DNA of 6,643 nt from positions 1 to 6,643 of the forward strand of contig URVL01000130.1 in NCBI GenBank assembly GCA_900551265.1. The letters run 5' to 3'. Shown one piece after another: positions 5,855-6,643 of this stretch (position 1 is its first letter; every line of letters begins with the position of its first letter). The notes under the pieces were generated by a model. It was not told the DNA's origin. It did no database searches and saw nothing but the letters and a program-made list of their open reading frames with translations. A program made the position numbers and the translations under genes. This stretch comes from an uncultured Eubacteriales bacterium. Lineage in GTDB: Bacteria; Bacillota; Clostridia; Oscillospirales; QAMX01.

Positions 5855-5870
5855 GTGTTCACGTGAAACA
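5855..5870. promoter_or_regulatory. parS-like CACGTG palindrome upstream of spo0A
   Basis: GTGTTCACGTGAAACA matches the 16-bp ParB/Spo0J site parS (TGTTTCACGTGAAACA) at 13 of 16 positions. The right half, CACGTGAAACA, is exact; the left half reads as if one base had been lost (TGTT directly before CACGTG). The inner TTCACGTGAA is a perfect 10-bp palindrome. A related TCACATGAAA sits 15 bp upstream (5844-5853). It could instead be an operator for another factor. Confidence 0.3.
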
Positions 5871-5963
5871 GGGGTGAAAAATAGCGTTTGTGCATTTTGT
5901 ACAAGTATTTGGATTTAAAATGTATAAACCTGATAGGAAAAAAATTCCATTCACCCCTTGCGT

Positions 5964-5991
5964 TTGATGCCAAAATATGGTAACTTATAGA
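5964..5991 (+). promoter_or_regulatory. Candidate sigma-A promoter of spo0A
   Basis: TTGATG (5964-5969) and TATAGA (5986-5991) are spaced by 16 bp, each with four of six consensus matches. The start point would be near 5998, about 33 nt before the ATG. No sigma-H promoter with both elements could be found, and there is no clear terminator after spoIVB, so read-through from spoIVB may contribute. Confidence 0.4.
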
Positions 5992-6030
5992 TGTTAACCT
6001 CATCATTAAGGAAAGGCGAGTGCACAGCGA

Positions 6031-6643
6031 ATGGATAGCAAAATTAAAGTGTTGGTTGCAGACTGCGACAGTGATTTCAGGGAAACGTTAATTGAAGTGC
6101 TGGGAGACTGCAAGCCCATCGAAATTGTAGGGTATGCGTTGGAGCGGGATGAACTGCTAAAGCTCATTGCGGAAAAACAGCCGGATATTGTCATCATTGA
6201 TATGATGTTGCCGCCGCTTGACGGTCTTTCGGCCATACGGGAGATCAACAAGCAGGGCTATAGAAAACGTCCGAGCGTCTATGTTATGTCCAAGTTTTCA
6301 AGTGAGGAGTCGCTGCGGGAAGCGGTGGATCTTGGCGTCAGCTATTTTATGATCAAGCCGTTTGACATTCATGCTTTGGCCGAGCGCATTATTGCCAACA
6401 ATGCTTCAAAACGTACGGACAAGCCGGAGTTTACATCCCGGCAAGAAGTGGATTTGGAACTGCGTGTGACCAATATGATCCATGAGGTTGGCGTACCCGC
6501 GCATATTAAAGGATATCAATACCTTCGTGATGCTATTATGATGACCGTAAAGGATATGAACATCATTAACGCCATTACAAAGGTGCTCTATCCGACAGTT
6601 GCCAGACATTATGATACGACTTCCTCCCGCGTCGAACGTGCAA
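6031..6643 (+). CDS. spo0A: Spo0A, master regulator of sporulation (3' end cut by the window)
   Basis: Phosphorelay response regulator that, once phosphorylated, binds 0A boxes and starts sporulation. The first 204 residues are present; B. subtilis Spo0A has 267, so about 60 are missing beyond the window edge. The receiver domain (about 4-122) has phospho-acceptor Asp57 in IIDMMLPPLDG, switch residue Ser87 (Thr in B. subtilis) and Lys109 in MIKPFD. A variable linker (about 123-142) leads to the DNA-binding domain from about 143, with the family hallmarks IHEVGVPAHIKGYQYLRDAI (150-169) and TTSSRVERA (196-204), the latter entering the recognition helix. The acidic pocket reads VADCD (9-13), not the usual VADDN: Cys12 stands where the second acidic residue is expected. 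The ATG at 6031 is preceded by AAGGAAAGGCGAG (6008-6020); the spacing is somewhat long but no alternative start fits the conserved N-terminus. It lies 228 bp after spoIVB, the conserved order. Confidence 0.95.
   Translation, partial: MDSKIKVLVADCDSDFRETLIEVLGDCKPIEIVGYALERDELLKLIAEKQPDIVIIDMMLPPLDGLSAIREINKQGYRKRPSVYVMSKFSSEESLREAVDLGVSYFMIKPFDIHALAERIIANNASKRTDKPEFTSRQEVDLELRVTNMIHEVGVPAHIKGYQYLRDAIMMTVKDMNIINAITKVLYPTVARHYDTTSSRVERA

Noticed and set aside
5933..5941. Sigma-H-like -35 (ATAGGAAAA) upstream of spo0A
   Set aside because: The -35 pattern fits, but no GAAT-type -10 lies 11-12 bp downstream, so a sigma-H promoter is not supported.

Overview
The window looks like a chromosomal segment of an endospore-forming Firmicute of class Clostridia. 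The main evidence is a spoIVB gene followed by the first three quarters of spo0A, a gene pair typical of spore formers. Low-GC-Gram-positive promoters, ribosome binding sites and intrinsic terminators agree with this. The genus cannot be read from the sequence alone. Bases 1-110 are a degenerate poly-C/poly-A tract that looks like a contig-end artefact.

Layout. 206-520 (minus) encodes a 104-residue Xre/Cro-type helix-turn-helix regulator. It is divergent from 792-1892 (plus), a membrane-anchored GGDEF diguanylate cyclase. Their shared 271-bp spacer holds a good sigma-A promoter for the cyclase (TTTACA, 17 bp, TATACT) and four copies of TAAAAGTT, one of them inside the promoter spacer. This suggests that the regulator controls the cyclase and itself. 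A 19-bp-stem hairpin at 1903-1946 separates the cyclase from a convergent two-gene operon on the minus strand. That operon reads 4322 to 2021: first a SanA/YdcF-like (DUF218) envelope protein, then, overlapping by 8 nt, a 12-helix ABC-2-type exporter permease with no ATPase gene in view.

The 421-bp divergent region 4323-4743 contains an extended -10 promoter for the minus-strand operon, a tandem Spo0A-box-like pair in helical phase, paired GTTGC/GCAAC dyads, a plus-strand promoter and, about 115 bp downstream, an intrinsic-terminator-like hairpin with seven T residues just before spoIVB. This arrangement could make a short RNA or an attenuated leader. In many Bacilli and Clostridia recN lies upstream of spoIVB; here it does not.

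spoIVB (4744-5802) encodes the PDZ-serine protease of the sigma-K checkpoint with its Ser/His/Asp triad intact. spo0A (6031 to the window end) encodes the master sporulation regulator and is cut in the DNA-binding domain only because the window stops. The 228-bp gap between them holds an exact TGTGA-N6-TCACA dyad of the Crp/Fnr type, a parS-like CACGTG palindrome and a plausible sigma-A promoter. Functionally, the right half is sporulation control, the middle is envelope/export, and the left is a small c-di-GMP signalling unit with a local repressor. No mobile elements, CRISPR arrays, tRNA or rRNA genes were recognised.
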